33,335 nucleotides of DNA from Legionellaceae bacterium (lineage in GTDB: Bacteria; Pseudomonadota; Gammaproteobacteria; Legionellales; Legionellaceae). Every line of letters starts with the position of its first letter. The stretch's first letter is position 1. The DNA is taken from NCBI GenBank assembly GCA_947504795.1, contig CANNJG010000002.1:1-33335 (forward strand). Direction: 5' to 3'. Both the position numbers and the translations under genes were made by a program. The notes under the pieces are model-generated. The model searched no databases and was not told the origin of the DNA. It saw nothing but the letters and a program-made list of their open reading frames with translations. Positions 1 through 11,650 of the stretch are shown here, one piece after another.

Positions 1-332
1 GCAATAGATCAAAAACACAGGTCCGTGTCAAGAAATTTTTGAAAAAAAGCGAGACCAATCAATAGATTGACCTATAAACGCCCAAAAAGATCAGTAATGT
101 TCACGTGTAGTTATAGATTCCCGCTCGCAAGAGTCGGCTTCGAATATGCTCAGTGCAGGCGGGAACGACGAAATCAAAAATTCAGGTGCGGAATGACGGG
201 TCAATAGATTTTGGTGGCATTTTTGAGGAGTTTCTAGGATAGATTGGAACTGCGGTTGTCACTGAATTTGAGAAATTCGGCCGATGTGTTTATCACGAGA
301 ATATTGAAAAGTGTAGCCAGATGTGTAGCCAT

Positions 333-361
333 GAAAAATATTTTGGGGTTTTAAATTCCCC
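333..361 (-). terminator. possible intrinsic terminator downstream of tRNA-Pro
   Basis: Minus strand GGGGAATTTAAAACCCC followed by AAAATATTTTTC; short GGGG/CCCC stem and a T-rich tail. Confidence 0.4.
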
Positions 362-388
362 GCTTGCTTACGCGCGCGGCTCTGTGAT

Positions 389-465
389 TGGTCGGGACGG
401 AAGGATTTGAACCTTCGACCACTAGCACCCCATGCTAGTACGCTACCAGGCTGCGCTACGCCCCG
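389..465 (-). tRNA. tRNA-Pro (anticodon GGG)
   Basis: Reverse complement CGGGGCGTAGCGCAGCCTGGTAGCGTACTAGCATGGGGTGCTAGTGGTCGAAGGTTCGAATCCTTCCGTCCCGACCA folds as a cloverleaf: acceptor CGGGGCG, anticodon stem CTAGC/GCTAG with loop ATGGGGT, T-loop GGTTCGAATCC, encoded CCA. Confidence 0.96.
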
Positions 466-523
466 ATTTACGTGGTCGATGATACCTTGGATTGGAGGGG
501 AGCACAAGCAGCATGATGCGATT

Positions 524-1966
524 CTATGCCGCAAATACATTCATACAAATTGAAATTAAGCCGCTGGGCATGATGCCAAAATATAATAGCGATAAAGCAT
601 TCGCCGAGAATAAAGCCGTTGTACTCCGCGCCAACCGAATGGGGCTATTATCTCTGGCTTCTTCGAAATACATAACCTTAATGATATTCAAGTAGTAATA
701 TGCACCTATGACAGCAAAAACTAAGCCTAAAACTGCTACCCAGGTCATGCTAACATCGACCAATGCTTTTAATACCAACAACTTCGCAAAAAATCCAACG
801 GTAGGTGGAATGCCTGCCATCGACAATAGAATAATCATCATCATAAATGCTAACCAGGGATTACGCTTATTCAGACCATTTAAATCCTCAATCGCCTCTA
901 TCTCAACGCCCGAGCGAGACAAAATGACCAATAATCCAAACGCCCCAACTGACATCAAACTATAAATCAAAACATAATATACGGAAGCTGCGTACCCAGC
1001 TGACGTTGCAGACAAGACACCAAATAAGGCATATCCCATATGTGAAATCGTCGAATAGGCTAACAAGCGTTTGATGTTCTTTTGTACAATTGCAATCAGA
1101 TTACCCAGAAACGTCGATGCAATTGCCATGATCATAATCATTTGTTGCCATTCATGCGCCAAATCAGGGAGCGCATAGCTCAGCAATCGTATCGTCAAAC
1201 CCATCGCTGCTATTTTAGGGGCTGCGCTTAAGAACAAGGTCACCGACGTCGGGGCCCCTTCGTAGACGTCGGGTGCCCACATGTGGAATGGGACAGCTGC
1301 CAGTTTAAACCCTAATCCTACCAATATAAAAACAAGGGAGAACGATAACAATCCAAGATGCGCCTGCGTGTTGACTGTCAAATGCTCAGCAATATCAGAA
1401 AAATCTAAGGTCCCTGTTGCACCGTATAAGAGTGAAATCCCGTATAATAACATTGCTGAAGCTATGGACCCAATCACAAAATATTTCATTGCTGCTTCCG
1501 TACCCTCCGCCAGTGAACGTCGAGACGCTGTCATCGCGTAAAGAGGTAAGGATAAAAGCTCAATTCCCAAATACATGGTTAATAACGAGTGCGCTGAGAC
1601 CATAATCATCATCCCTAACGTCGCAAATAACCCGAGAACATAATAATCGCTCGCTGGCATTTTGCGTTCATCTAAATAGGTTTTGGAATAAATAAAACTT
1701 AAGAAAACGGTCAAATATATAAATAATTTTAGCAACTGCGCCACATCATCACTAATAAATAATCCGTCAAACTTGATTTGGCCATATTGATTCAAAAATA
1801 GATACGAAATCACCGCAGCCACACATAGCCCAACCGAAGCGCAACACAACGCAACAGAGCGCAGGACTTTTTTAAAGAACAAATCCCCAAGCAACGCTAA
1901 ACAAGCCGTTACCAAAATAACTATTTCAGGGAGCGCGGGTGCAAAAGCATTCGTAAATCCAGTCAT
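524..1966 (-). CDS. nuoN: NADH-quinone oxidoreductase subunit N
   Basis: 480 aa polytopic antiporter-like protein ([31 protein letters not shown]); last gene of the nuo operon. Confidence 0.97.
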   Translation of the reverse strand: MTGFTNAFAPALPEIVILVTACLALLGDLFFKKVLRSVALCCASVGLCVAAVISYLFLNQYGQIKFDGLFISDDVAQLLKLFIYLTVFLSFIYSKTYLDERKMPASDYYVLGLFATLGMMIMVSAHSLLTMYLGIELLSLPLYAMTASRRSLAEGTEAAMKYFVIGSIASAMLLYGISLLYGATGTLDFSDIAEHLTVNTQAHLGLLSFSLVFILVGLGFKLAAVPFHMWAPDVYEGAPTSVTLFLSAAPKIAAMGLTIRLLSYALPDLAHEWQQMIMIMAIASTFLGNLIAIVQKNIKRLLAYSTISHMGYALFGVLSATSAGYAASVYYVLIYSLMSVGAFGLLVILSRSGVEIEAIEDLNGLNKRNPWLAFMMMIILLSMAGIPPTVGFFAKLLVLKALVDVSMTWVAVLGLVFAVIGAYYYLNIIKVMYFEEARDNSPIRLARSTTALFSANALSLLYFGIMPSGLISICMNVFAA

Positions 1967-1972
1967 ATTAGC

Positions 1973-3478
1973 TTAACCCTTTGATTGTGCCGCCAACTCT
2001 AAAGTATGGCTAACGGTTTGGTGTATATATGTCAAGAATGGTTTAGGATAGACACCCATACCAATCACCATCAGTGCTAATAAAACATAGGCACTCGTCT
2101 CGTAGAAAGATAAATCACTCAGTGTTTCTACTTTAGGATTGGTAACCACACCGAAAATAACCCGTTTGTACATCCATAAGGTATAAGCTGCGCCGATTAT
2201 TAAGGTGGTTGCAGCCCAGAAAGCAAGCCAGAATCCGGCTTTCATACTGCCCAGAATCACCATGAATTCACCTACAAACCCTGAGGTACCAGGAAGTCCG
2301 GCATTCGCCATTGCGAACAGCATTAAGAAGCTCGCAAAAACTGGCATGCTATTCACAATACCACCAAAATCGTCTATGTTGCGCGTATGCATTCGGTCGT
2401 ACAAATAGCCAACGCCAGCAAACATGCCACTTGAAACAAATGCATGAGAAATCATAACAATAATCGCACCTTCAAGAATTATCCCCGCAAATTGCATTTG
2501 ACTAGCGTCTGCAATGCGATAAATAGCGAAGCATCCTAACGTTACAAAACCCATATGTGATATGGATGAATAAGCAATCAAACGCTTCATATCTTTCTGA
2601 ATCACGGCGACTAATCCAATATACACCACCGCGATCAACGATAACGCAATCATCAAGGGCGCAAAATGCCGGCAAGCATCCGGAATAATGGGAAGCCCAA
2701 AGCGAATAAAGCCATACGCCCCTAATTTCAGCAATATAGCAGCCAGTACCACAGAACCACCCGCGGGGGCTTCAGTATGTGCGTCCGGCAACCATGTATG
2801 CACGGGGAACATAGGAATCTTAATCGCAAATCCCAGGAAAAATCCGATGAAAATAAGCGTTTGCGCCGTCATACTCAGTTTCAGTGCATAAAACGTTTCA
2901 ATCGCGAATGAGTTGGCGATATAGCCTAAATACAAAAACGCTGCCAGCATTAGGACCGAGCCTAAAAAAGTATACAAAAAGAATTTAATAGCGGCATACA
3001 TGCGATTATCAGATCCCCAAATACCGATGATTAAATACATAGGTATCAACGTTGCTTCCCAAAAAATATAGAATAAAATCGCATCTGTGGCGGCAAAGAC
3101 GCCCACCAAGAATCCCTGCATAATCAAAAACGCGGCGAAATATTGGGCCACACGTTTTTTGATACTCGACCAAGTCGCTAGAATCACGACAAGATTTGTA
3201 AAAATACTCAATGCAATCAGTAAAAGCGATAATCCATCCACCCCAAGACTGTAATGAATACCCAATGAAGGCATCCATGGGAAATCTTCTGTGTACTGCA
3301 TCGCATAAGTACTGGTATCGAGATTTAATAACAGCGGGATACACATCAGCCCAGTAACCACTACCGTGCCCAACGCAATCAAACGAGCGATCATAGGATT
3401 TCTATCCTCGCCTAGAAAGCAAACTATCATTCCACTGAAGATAGGAATCCAAATTAAATAACTCAGCACATGCTGCAT
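1973..3478 (-). CDS. nuoM: NADH-quinone oxidoreductase subunit M
   Basis: 501 aa; motifs PVHTWLPDAHTEAPAGGSVVLA and KRLIAYSSISHMGFV typical of NuoM. Confidence 0.98.
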   Translation of the reverse strand: MQHVLSYLIWIPIFSGMIVCFLGEDRNPMIARLIALGTVVVTGLMCIPLLLNLDTSTYAMQYTEDFPWMPSLGIHYSLGVDGLSLLLIALSIFTNLVVILATWSSIKKRVAQYFAAFLIMQGFLVGVFAATDAILFYIFWEATLIPMYLIIGIWGSDNRMYAAIKFFLYTFLGSVLMLAAFLYLGYIANSFAIETFYALKLSMTAQTLIFIGFFLGFAIKIPMFPVHTWLPDAHTEAPAGGSVVLAAILLKLGAYGFIRFGLPIIPDACRHFAPLMIALSLIAVVYIGLVAVIQKDMKRLIAYSSISHMGFVTLGCFAIYRIADASQMQFAGIILEGAIIVMISHAFVSSGMFAGVGYLYDRMHTRNIDDFGGIVNSMPVFASFLMLFAMANAGLPGTSGFVGEFMVILGSMKAGFWLAFWAATTLIIGAAYTLWMYKRVIFGVVTNPKVETLSDLSFYETSAYVLLALMVIGMGVYPKPFLTYIHQTVSHTLELAAQSKG

Positions 3479-3482
3479 ACAC

Positions 3483-5459
3483 TCACCTTAACAACAAAAA
3501 CCATCCTAAAAATCCAAACAATCCTAGCATCATCATCGCCACGTATGAATACAAGTATCCATTTTGCATCGTTCGTAATTGCCTGGAGAACCAATTAACG
3601 AGATGACTTGTTCCATTGACCAACGCACCATCGATGATGACTTGATCCCCAGCGCGATAAAACAAAGTGCCTAGACGCTTAGAGCCATTCATCCATACGT
3701 GCTCATTGAACCAATCAAATCCATATTTTTCAAGTAAAAATGCATAAATCCAACGCAAATGCCGTGCAGCGAAATCGGGTACTTTGGGGAATAGGCTGTA
3801 GCACAGCCAAGCAACCCCAATGCCTGCCATCGTCAACCAAAAGACCGCTGATTGTACTGAGTGTTGCAGGGCTTGACCTGCCGAATGCACTTCTTTACTC
3901 ATTTCCAATAACACATTGTGCGCAGCCATCACTCGCACCGCATCCGATAAAAGCGTCGGCTCTGTGAAGAGCATAGGCATGTACAATACATACCCTAAGA
4001 TAACGGAAGGAATAGCCAACAACACTAAGGGTAACCACACAACCCAAGGAGACTCATGGACATGAGCATAGGCATTTGTATCCATTCGAGGGTTACCATG
4101 AAATACCATAAACAAAGAACGGAACGAATATAAAGCGGTTACAAAAGCACCGAGTAACACGCACCAATACGCATAATGCGCGCCTGGCAGCATCGACAGT
4201 TTCGCTGCTTCGATAATCGTATCTTTCGAAAAGAATCCTGAAAAAGGCGGCACGGCACATAACGCTAGCGTACCAATCAAATAAGTAAGATAGGTAATGG
4301 GCATCTTTCGAGCTAACCCCCCCATTTTACGCATATCTTGTTCATGATGCACGCCCATAATCACCGATCCTGCACCCAAAAACAACAGGGCTTTAAAGCA
4401 TGCATGGGTTAGCAAATGGAAAATACCTGCTGAATACGCTGATGCTCCCATAGCAACCATCATATACCCTAGTTGCGATAACGTAGAATAAGCCACCACG
4501 CGCTTAATATCATTCATGACTAACGCTAGCACCCCAGTAAAAAATGCACCGGTAGCGCCTATCACCAGTACAAAACTTAAGGCAGTCGATGAATATTCTA
4601 TCAAGGGAGAAATACGTGCAACCATGAATACACCGGCTGTCACCATTGTTGCCGCATGGATCAGCGCTGAGATCGGAGTAGGGCCTTCCATCGATTCTGG
4701 TAACCATACATGCAAAGGCACCTGTGCTGATTTACCCATCGCGCCCACGAACAAGAATAAACACATAACGGTAATAGCAGACCATGGATGCCCTTGAAAC
4801 AAAGTGATCTGTTCATTAGCAATAAGCGGCGTTTGCTGAAACACGGTGTGATAATCCAAACTACCGGTAAAAGCCAATACCAAGCCAATTCCCAAAACAA
4901 ACCCAAAGTCACCGACACGATTCACAATAAAAGCCTTAAGGCTTCCTTGATTCGCAGATTCCTTATGGTACCAGAACCCAATCAGCAAATATGAGACAAG
5001 CCCCACCCCTTCCCAGCCAAAGAAGAGTTGCAGAAAATTATTAGATGTGACTAACGTCAACATCATAAACGTAAACAGAGAAATATAGGAAAAAAAACGC
5101 TGATATCCGTTGTCTTCAGCCATGTAACCGATACTGTATATATGAACTAACAAGGAAACAAAAGTCACAATAACCAGCATGACAACCGTTAATGAGTCTA
5201 TCATTAGGCCAATATGCATGGCATAAGGAAAAAGCGTGCCGCCGGTCGCCCACGTATACAAATTGACATCTAAAACACCGTCATGATGGCTCAAAATCCT
5301 CACGGCAATCCACACCGACAACGCAAAGGAGATTCCTACACCCAAGATAGTGACGGAATGCGCACCCACTCGGCCAATTTTTTTGCGCAGCAATCCAGCA
5401 ATCAATGCACCGATTAATGGCGCCAAAATAACAATTAAACTAGCTGTTAATATACTCAC
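3483..5459 (-). CDS. nuoL: NADH-quinone oxidoreductase subunit L
   Basis: 658 aa; motifs GWEGVGLVSYLLIGFWY, PLHVWLPESMEGPTPISALIHAATMV, KRVVAYSTLSQLGYM. Confidence 0.98.
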   Translation of the reverse strand: MSILTASLIVILAPLIGALIAGLLRKKIGRVGAHSVTILGVGISFALSVWIAVRILSHHDGVLDVNLYTWATGGTLFPYAMHIGLMIDSLTVVMLVIVTFVSLLVHIYSIGYMAEDNGYQRFFSYISLFTFMMLTLVTSNNFLQLFFGWEGVGLVSYLLIGFWYHKESANQGSLKAFIVNRVGDFGFVLGIGLVLAFTGSLDYHTVFQQTPLIANEQITLFQGHPWSAITVMCLFLFVGAMGKSAQVPLHVWLPESMEGPTPISALIHAATMVTAGVFMVARISPLIEYSSTALSFVLVIGATGAFFTGVLALVMNDIKRVVAYSTLSQLGYMMVAMGASAYSAGIFHLLTHACFKALLFLGAGSVIMGVHHEQDMRKMGGLARKMPITYLTYLIGTLALCAVPPFSGFFSKDTIIEAAKLSMLPGAHYAYWCVLLGAFVTALYSFRSLFMVFHGNPRMDTNAYAHVHESPWVVWLPLVLLAIPSVILGYVLYMPMLFTEPTLLSDAVRVMAAHNVLLEMSKEVHSAGQALQHSVQSAVFWLTMAGIGVAWLCYSLFPKVPDFAARHLRWIYAFLLEKYGFDWFNEHVWMNGSKRLGTLFYRAGDQVIIDGALVNGTSHLVNWFSRQLRTMQNGYLYSYVAMMMLGLFGFLGWFLLLR

Positions 5460-5463
5460 AAGC

Positions 5464-5769
5464 TTACCCTTTTAAGTGATTCATTTCAGAAACGTTAATA
5501 CTGCCACGATTGCGGTGCAACAGCATCACAATCGCAAGGCCAATTGCAGCTTCAGCTGCCGCTACAGTTAGGATGAAAAAAACCATAATCTCGCCTGTTG
5601 GATGATTAAATTGATGCGAGAAGGCCACTAAATTCGTATTCACTGCTAACAGTAGCAATTCAATACACACCATTAACAAAATAACATTACGTCTGTTAAA
5701 GACAATGCCAAACATACCCAAGCCAAACAAAATGGCAGACAGGGTAATATAATGGGTTATGGGTATCAT
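5464..5769 (-). CDS. nuoK: NADH-quinone oxidoreductase subunit K
   Basis: 101 aa; GLFGI-like N-terminus, [12 protein letters not shown] and [25 protein letters not shown] typical of NuoK. Confidence 0.97.
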   Translation of the reverse strand: MIPITHYITLSAILFGLGMFGIVFNRRNVILLMVCIELLLLAVNTNLVAFSHQFNHPTGEIMVFFILTVAAAEAAIGLAIVMLLHRNRGSINVSEMNHLKG

Positions 5770-5771
5770 AG

Positions 5772-6386
5772 TTATTCCTTAAACGTTTCTGCGGGCATCG
5801 ATACTAAGGTCACACGATCGTTACGATCAACCATAATTTGGTCACGAATGGATTGTCGCTTAGACCCAACTGGCGGGCGATGCACAAGGGTGATTGCCGA
5901 AATAATGGCTACTAATAACAAGACAGCCGCCAATTCAAATGCTAATACGTATTGAGTGTATAAAACCATTCCTATCGCTTGCGTGTCGGATTGCGCACCG
6001 ACCTGTCGAATCGCCTGCGCAGGATTGATATTGAATAACCCTTCTGGTATTGCAATATATAATAACCCAACTAATGCTGCTGTCATCAGCAGTCCTATGG
6101 GTAACCAGCGCAACAGGTGAGTTTTCAATACCTCCACCTCAATATTCAGCATCATGACCACAAACAAGAACAAGGTCATCACAGCGCCAACATACACTAA
6201 GACCAGCACCAGCGCTAAAAACTCTGCTTGCACCATCATCCACAATACGGAGCTGGTGAAAAAACAGAACACTAAAAACAGGACACAACGGACAGGATTG
6301 GCCTGCGTTACCACCATAATAGCGGATAGAACCGTCAGTCCCGCAAACACATAAAAAACGAGTTGTTGCAACGTTAAAGTCATCAT
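5772..6386 (-). CDS. nuoJ: NADH-quinone oxidoreductase subunit J
   Basis: 204 aa membrane protein; [27 protein letters not shown] motif of NuoJ. Confidence 0.96.
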   Translation of the reverse strand: MMTLTLQQLVFYVFAGLTVLSAIMVVTQANPVRCVLFLVFCFFTSSVLWMMVQAEFLALVLVLVYVGAVMTLFLFVVMMLNIEVEVLKTHLLRWLPIGLLMTAALVGLLYIAIPEGLFNINPAQAIRQVGAQSDTQAIGMVLYTQYVLAFELAAVLLLVAIISAITLVHRPPVGSKRQSIRDQIMVDRNDRVTLVSMPAETFKE

Positions 6387-6410
6387 CTCAACTTAACCTC
6401 TATCACTATA

Positions 6411-6460
6411 TTGCCCCTCATCCGCTTTTTGGGTATCCTGCCCCCTGGAGGAAGGAAAGG
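6411..6460. repeat. degenerate palindromic dispersed-repeat-like sequence in the nuoJ-nuoI gap
   Basis: tTGCCCCTCATCCGCTTTTTGGGTATCCTGCCCCCTGGAGGAAGGAAAGG; resembles the widespread bacterial CCCTCATCCGCC-TTCGGGCACC-TTCTCCC...GGAGAAGG type of palindromic repeat. Occupies an 88-nt gap in an otherwise tightly packed operon. Confidence 0.45.
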
Positions 6461-6474
6461 ATTTCCATGGTTTC

Positions 6475-6975
6475 TCAACGAAATTTTTCATCTGCCGCTC
6501 TATCCGCAGCCAATTGTTCTTCAATCAAATCACCTACAGCCAGCAATTTTTCTTTCGTCATAATATTTTGCCCACGCTCAGTCATGTGGTAATGCAAGAT
6601 TGGTGTCACAACGATAGAATCCACAGGACAAGACTCTTCGCACAAACCACAATTAATACATTTAAAAGTATCAATATCATAGCGTGTCGTACGCCGAGAC
6701 CCATCTTCACGCGGCTCTGCTTCGATTGTAATCGCTAATGCAGGACACACTGCCTCACATAACTTACACGCAATACATCGTTCCTCGCCGTTAGGATAGC
6801 GTCGCAAAGCTAACATCCCGCGAAAACGGTTTGACATTGGGGTATGTTCTTCAGGAAATTGCACCGTAATTTTTTTCTTAAAAAAATATTTTCCCGTCAA
6901 CATCAATCCACGGAATAAGTCGACCAATAAATAGGTGCGAACATAATGTTTGATCCAGCGAAAGGTTTTATTCAT
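6475..6975 (-). CDS. nuoI: NADH-quinone oxidoreductase subunit I (2x[4Fe-4S])
   Basis: 166 aa; two ferredoxin motifs [12 protein letters not shown] and [12 protein letters not shown]. Confidence 0.98.
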   Translation of the reverse strand: MNKTFRWIKHYVRTYLLVDLFRGLMLTGKYFFKKKITVQFPEEHTPMSNRFRGMLALRRYPNGEERCIACKLCEAVCPALAITIEAEPREDGSRRTTRYDIDTFKCINCGLCEESCPVDSIVVTPILHYHMTERGQNIMTKEKLLAVGDLIEEQLAADRAADEKFR

Positions 6976-6993
6976 CTCAAATGTCTCACACGG

Positions 6994-8016
6994 TTAAAAC
7001 CAAGGCTTTATATGTAGCATGACCATACCTGCCGTTATAATCACCCACCCAATCGTTATCGGGATCAATATTTTCCATCCCAACCGCATTAACTGATCAT
7101 AACGATAGCGTGGGAACGTTGCACGAACCCATAAATAGACGAACAAGAAAAAAGAAACTTTCACTAACAACCAAGCAAAACCAGGTACAAAAAAGAAAAT
7201 ATCGTTCAACAATGGGACCCCTTCAAATGGCGATAACCACCCTCCAAAAAAGAGTAAAGTCAACATCATTGAAATCAACACCATGCTGGCATATTCGGCT
7301 AAAAAGATAACCCCGAACCCAATCGCAGAGTACTCCACATTGAATCCCCCAGAAAGTTCTGACTCGCCTTCTGCTAAATCGAAGGGTGCACGATTCGTTT
7401 CAGCAATACCGGATATCCAAAAGATAACAAATAAGGGAAGTAATGGGGTACACCACCAATGCAAAAAACCACCTTGTTGTGACAGGACAATATCAGTAAT
7501 ATTCATACTGCCTGCAGCCAACAACACGCCGACGAAAGAAAAACCCATAGCAATTTCATAAGAAACGGTTTGTGCAGCGGAACGTAGCGCCCCCATCATG
7601 GCATATTTTGAGTTGGAAGCCCATCCGGCAATCAATACACCGTAAACACTCAGCGAACTCATCGCAAATAAAAATAACACCCCTGCATTAATGTTTGCTA
7701 TTACCATGCCGACACCAAAAGGAACGACTGCCCAACCCACTAACGCTGGTACTAAGGAAAATACTGGCGCAATTCGAAATAAATAAGGATTCGATTTTGT
7801 AGGAATAATGATTTCTTTTTGCAACATTTTAAACAGATCAGCAAACGGTTGTAACAACCCACGAAATCCTACGCGGTTTGGCCCGATACGACATTGGATA
7901 TAGCCAATGACCTTACGTTCTGCATAAGTCAAATAGGCAACCACCACCAATAACGGCAAAATGATAATTAAAATTTTTATTACAACCCAAAGCAATATGC
8001 CAATATTATGCAGCAT
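6994..8016 (-). CDS. nuoH: NADH-quinone oxidoreductase subunit H
   Basis: [35 protein letters not shown] and [25 protein letters not shown]. The start is the ATG of [10 protein letters not shown] at 8016, not the extended ORF start at 8220, which overlaps nuoG. Confidence 0.97.
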   Translation of the reverse strand: MLHNIGILLWVVIKILIIILPLLVVVAYLTYAERKVIGYIQCRIGPNRVGFRGLLQPFADLFKMLQKEIIIPTKSNPYLFRIAPVFSLVPALVGWAVVPFGVGMVIANINAGVLFLFAMSSLSVYGVLIAGWASNSKYAMMGALRSAAQTVSYEIAMGFSFVGVLLAAGSMNITDIVLSQQGGFLHWWCTPLLPLFVIFWISGIAETNRAPFDLAEGESELSGGFNVEYSAIGFGVIFLAEYASMVLISMMLTLLFFGGWLSPFEGVPLLNDIFFFVPGFAWLLVKVSFFLFVYLWVRATFPRYRYDQLMRLGWKILIPITIGWVIITAGMVMLHIKPWF

Positions 8017-8024
8017 GTGATTAC

Positions 8025-10373
8025 CTATTTTATTGTTATAGCACCAAACGCTTGTCCCAAATCTACTGTTTCTGGCATAGCATTGGCTACCCACACGGTA
8101 TCTTCGGCAATACGATCGTCCCGGATTAAAGGCAATGTTACCGTAATATCCCCTTGTGAAACAGCAGCGATTTCGCCTAGTGCTAAGCGATCCGCTGTGC
8201 GTGAGTGCACACGAACGCACGCTTCTTCAGCAGCTCCGCAGCGTTGTAACGCCTCAGAATGGCGAACAATCGCATCGCTGCGGTACAGTGGCCATTCTCC
8301 AACACGCACTAACTCACTTCCACTTACAGGCATCGATTCAGGGTAAAAAACATTTGAGAGAGATTCATGCCTCATTGCAAAATGTTGACGTATTTCATCT
8401 AATACATCCTGCCCTGAAACATAATCGAATCCATCACAATGCAGCAAATTCGCTAATACACGCAATACTTTCCATGCGGGTCTTGCCTCCTCGAACGGCG
8501 CCACAACACCCGTGGTGGTTTGCCAGGATCCGTTAAGGTTGATATACGTTCCTGACGTTTCTGCATAGGGCGCAATCGGCAAAATCACATCGGCATATTC
8601 TTGGATTGCTTCTGATTGAAACGCTGATAATACCACCACAAATTCTGCAGCTAACATCGATCGTCGGGCCATGGAGGGGTTCGCAAAATCAAACCCTGGT
8701 TCAACGCCCATCAATAAATAACCTTTCAATTTCGCTGTGAGCGCTGCTTGTACGTCTAATCCAGGTGATTCAATGCTTTTACCAGCAGCAGTCCGATGCG
8801 GTAGCATCCCTGCCAATGCAGCTCCTGCACTATTCGCGCCTGTCGTCAAAGACAATATCTTAGCACCACTATATTTAGCAATCGCCGCAATCAACGTTCT
8901 CAACAACGCGGCATGAGGATGGTTGTCACACAAAGCACCGGTTACGATAATTGATCCTTCATTGCATAATTGCTGCGCTAGCGCTTGCGTCGTCTTATCT
9001 GATTCCAGTCCCAAGACGAGTTGTTGTTCTTCAAGTATCAAATCTGATTTATTTTTAAATAACGCCGATAGCAATAACGCGAGCTGCTGGGGCAATTTCT
9101 GTGGCGAAACAATCCATTTGTCGTTTAACGGAAAGCGGTAATCGTAATCGACACTGTTGATGGCATACATGGCCGCACCATTCAGATAAGCTTGACGTAA
9201 ACGCAAGCCTGCTAGGGGTACTTCGCGATCCACATTACACCCGACTAGGAGTACCTGATGTTGTTTTTCAAGATCCGCATAAGAAAAGTTACTGATTGGC
9301 ATCACTTTTTGATGCGATTGATCCCGAAAATCAGTTTGATGAAGTCGGTAATCCAAATTGTGCACGCCCAGATCACGCATGGCTTTTTGAAGTAAATAAC
9401 ATTCTTCCAACGTTGCGGAAGGGGTTGCGAAGGCTGCAAATTGTTCGGGTCCATGCCGTTTAATCACATTACCCATACCGTGAGCCGCGAACGCCAGCGC
9501 TGTTTGCCAATCCACTTCTTCCCAACGACCCTCACGTTTAATCTTCGGCTTGCCAGCGCGTTCTTTATGCTGCAGTCCAAGATAACTAAAGCGATCACGA
9601 TCCGATAACCATACTTCGTTGATGGCCTCGTCTTCTTTCGGCACGACGCGCATTAATCGGTTACGTCGGGTATGCATGTAAACGTTTGAACCCAGACAAT
9701 CATGCGGAGCAACTCCGGCACTTTGCGTCATTTCCCAGGCGCGAGCTGTATAGCGGAAGGGTTTCGACGTCAAGGCACCTACTGGGCACAAGTCGATGAT
9801 ATTACCAGAGACTTCCGACTTCATGCTATGTTCAATACATGTGCTAATCTGCATATGTTCGCCACGTCCAATCCCGCCCAGTTCCTGTAATCCTGCGATT
9901 TCTTCACCAAAGCGTACACAGCGCGTACACTGAATGCAACGCGTCATCTCTGTTGCAATCAACGGCCCTAAATCGTCATCGGCAACAGCCCGTTTACTTT
10001 CTGCGTAAGGGGATTCATCTCGTCCGAATCCCATTGAAATATCTTGTAACTCACATGCGCCGCCTTGATCGCAAATTGGGCAATCTAAGGGGTGATTAAT
10101 TAACAAGAATTCCATAACCGCTTCTTGTGAACGTAATGCCGCCGGTGATTTAGTAAACACCTTCATCCCTTGGCTAATCGGTGTGGCACATGCAGGCACT
10201 GTTTTGCGATTAGACTCTACTTCGACCAAACACATGCGGCAATTCGCTGCGACCGATAATTTTTTGTGATAGCAAAAACGTGGGATATAAATCCCAGCGT
10301 CATCCGCAGCTTCAATTATCATCTGCCCAGCTTTCACTTCTAGTGTTTTACCATCAATTTCAATTGTAGCCAT
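8025..10373 (-). CDS. nuoG: NADH-quinone oxidoreductase subunit G
   Basis: N-terminal 2Fe-2S domain ([22 protein letters not shown]), H-cluster-like [24 protein letters not shown], molybdopterin-type C-terminus. Start taken at MATIEIDG. Confidence 0.96.
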   Translation of the reverse strand: MATIEIDGKTLEVKAGQMIIEAADDAGIYIPRFCYHKKLSVAANCRMCLVEVESNRKTVPACATPISQGMKVFTKSPAALRSQEAVMEFLLINHPLDCPICDQGGACELQDISMGFGRDESPYAESKRAVADDDLGPLIATEMTRCIQCTRCVRFGEEIAGLQELGGIGRGEHMQISTCIEHSMKSEVSGNIIDLCPVGALTSKPFRYTARAWEMTQSAGVAPHDCLGSNVYMHTRRNRLMRVVPKEDEAINEVWLSDRDRFSYLGLQHKERAGKPKIKREGRWEEVDWQTALAFAAHGMGNVIKRHGPEQFAAFATPSATLEECYLLQKAMRDLGVHNLDYRLHQTDFRDQSHQKVMPISNFSYADLEKQHQVLLVGCNVDREVPLAGLRLRQAYLNGAAMYAINSVDYDYRFPLNDKWIVSPQKLPQQLALLLSALFKNKSDLILEEQQLVLGLESDKTTQALAQQLCNEGSIIVTGALCDNHPHAALLRTLIAAIAKYSGAKILSLTTGANSAGAALAGMLPHRTAAGKSIESPGLDVQAALTAKLKGYLLMGVEPGFDFANPSMARRSMLAAEFVVVLSAFQSEAIQEYADVILPIAPYAETSGTYINLNGSWQTTTGVVAPFEEARPAWKVLRVLANLLHCDGFDYVSGQDVLDEIRQHFAMRHESLSNVFYPESMPVSGSELVRVGEWPLYRSDAIVRHSEALQRCGAAEEACVRVHSRTADRLALGEIAAVSQGDITVTLPLIRDDRIAEDTVWVANAMPETVDLGQAFGAITIK

Positions 10374-10381
10374 GGTTACCT

Positions 10382-11647
10382 TCACTGTTGCTTGGAGCGA
10401 ATAAACGCTTCGAATTCAGGACGAAAATGCTTGATAAAACTTTGCACGGGCCAAGCTGCAGCTTCACCTAAGGCACAAATAGTTCGACCTTCTATGCTAT
10501 CCGCAACGTGCACCAGTTGATCGATATCGCCTGCTTCCCCGTGTCCTTCTTTAATTTTGTGTAATAATCGCACCAACCAACCCGTTCCTTCGCGACAAGG
10601 CGTACATTGACCACACGACTCTTCCATGTAGAACTCTGATAAGCGATAAAGGGTTTCTACCATACATGTGCTGTCATCCATAATGATAACCGCACCTGAA
10701 CCAATACTCGACCCTGCTTTTTGCAAGCTATCATAATCCATATCGAGCGTCATCATAATATCGCCTGGTATGACGGGCATGGACGAGCCGCCGGGAATAA
10801 CGGCTTTAAGTTTCCGATCCTTGCGCAAGCCACCCGCTAATTCCAACAATGTTTTAAAAGGCGTCCCTAAGGGAACTTCAAAATTACCAGGCTTATTCAC
10901 ATGTCCACTGACAGAAAAACATTTGGTTCCCCCATTATTGGGTTTTCCCAGTTTCAAGAACCACTCCCCGCCCTTTTCCATAATGACAGGTACTGATGCG
11001 AACGTTTCAGTATTGTTGATGGTAGTGGGCTTCCCGTATAACCCAAAATTTGCCGGGAATGGGGGTTTGAAACGCGGTTGACCTTTCTTGCCTTCCAACG
11101 AGTTCAACAGTGCAGTTTCCTCACCGCAAATATACGCACCGGCGCCTAAATGATTATGTAAATCAAAATCAAAACCTGATTTCATAATATTCTTTCCCAG
11201 CAGGCCTTCTGTATACGCTTCTTGCAAGGCCGCCTCCATGCGCTCGTAAGGCTCCCAAAATTCACCACGGATGTAATTGTAGGCCACACTTGCACCCATC
11301 GCATAGCCTGCAATGGCCAATCCCTCAATCAATTGATGCGGATTGTAGCGCAAAATATTTCGATCTTTACATGTCCCCGGTTCACCTTCATCCGAATTAC
11401 AGACCACATACTTTTGTCCTGGCGCATCACGGTTGATAAAACTCCATTTCAGGCCAGTCGGAAAGCCAGCGCCGCCGCGACCTCTCAAGGCCGACACTTT
11501 CAATTCTTCAATGATTTTTTTCGGTGGAGTTTGTTCTTTAATAATACGTCGCCACGCACTATAACCCCCAACACTTTCATAAGCAGAAAGCGTCCAAGGC
11601 TTATCAAGATGTAAGGTGCGGTAACAAACTTGATTTAATTCAACCAT
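10382..11647 (-). CDS. nuoF: NADH-quinone oxidoreductase subunit F
   Basis: 421 aa; [15 protein letters not shown] (NADH site), FMN site, [12 protein letters not shown] 4Fe-4S motif. Confidence 0.98.
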   Translation of the reverse strand: MVELNQVCYRTLHLDKPWTLSAYESVGGYSAWRRIIKEQTPPKKIIEELKVSALRGRGGAGFPTGLKWSFINRDAPGQKYVVCNSDEGEPGTCKDRNILRYNPHQLIEGLAIAGYAMGASVAYNYIRGEFWEPYERMEAALQEAYTEGLLGKNIMKSGFDFDLHNHLGAGAYICGEETALLNSLEGKKGQPRFKPPFPANFGLYGKPTTINNTETFASVPVIMEKGGEWFLKLGKPNNGGTKCFSVSGHVNKPGNFEVPLGTPFKTLLELAGGLRKDRKLKAVIPGGSSMPVIPGDIMMTLDMDYDSLQKAGSSIGSGAVIIMDDSTCMVETLYRLSEFYMEESCGQCTPCREGTGWLVRLLHKIKEGHGEAGDIDQLVHVADSIEGRTICALGEAAAWPVQSFIKHFRPEFEAFIRSKQQ

Positions 11648-11650
11648 TGC

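Noticed and set aside
259-540. 93-aa minus-strand ORF ([10 protein letters not shown]...)
   Set aside because: It runs through the tRNA-Pro gene; its [23 protein letters not shown] segment is a translation of tRNA sequence.
492-1605. Plus-strand ORFs antisense to nuoN (492-695, 708-965, 1281-1541, 1417-1605)
   Set aside because: Antisense shadows of a well-supported gene, with no RBS or domain support. The same applies to the other antisense ORFs across nuo, glmM, folP and ftsH.
7110-8536. ORFs antisense to nuoH/nuoG (7110-7310, 7283-7561, 8008-8346, 8156-8536) and the 8220 start of the nuoH ORF
   Set aside because: Low-complexity or Arg/Thr-rich shadow frames. The nuoH N-terminal extension overlaps nuoG, and the ATG at 8016 matches the NuoH family start.
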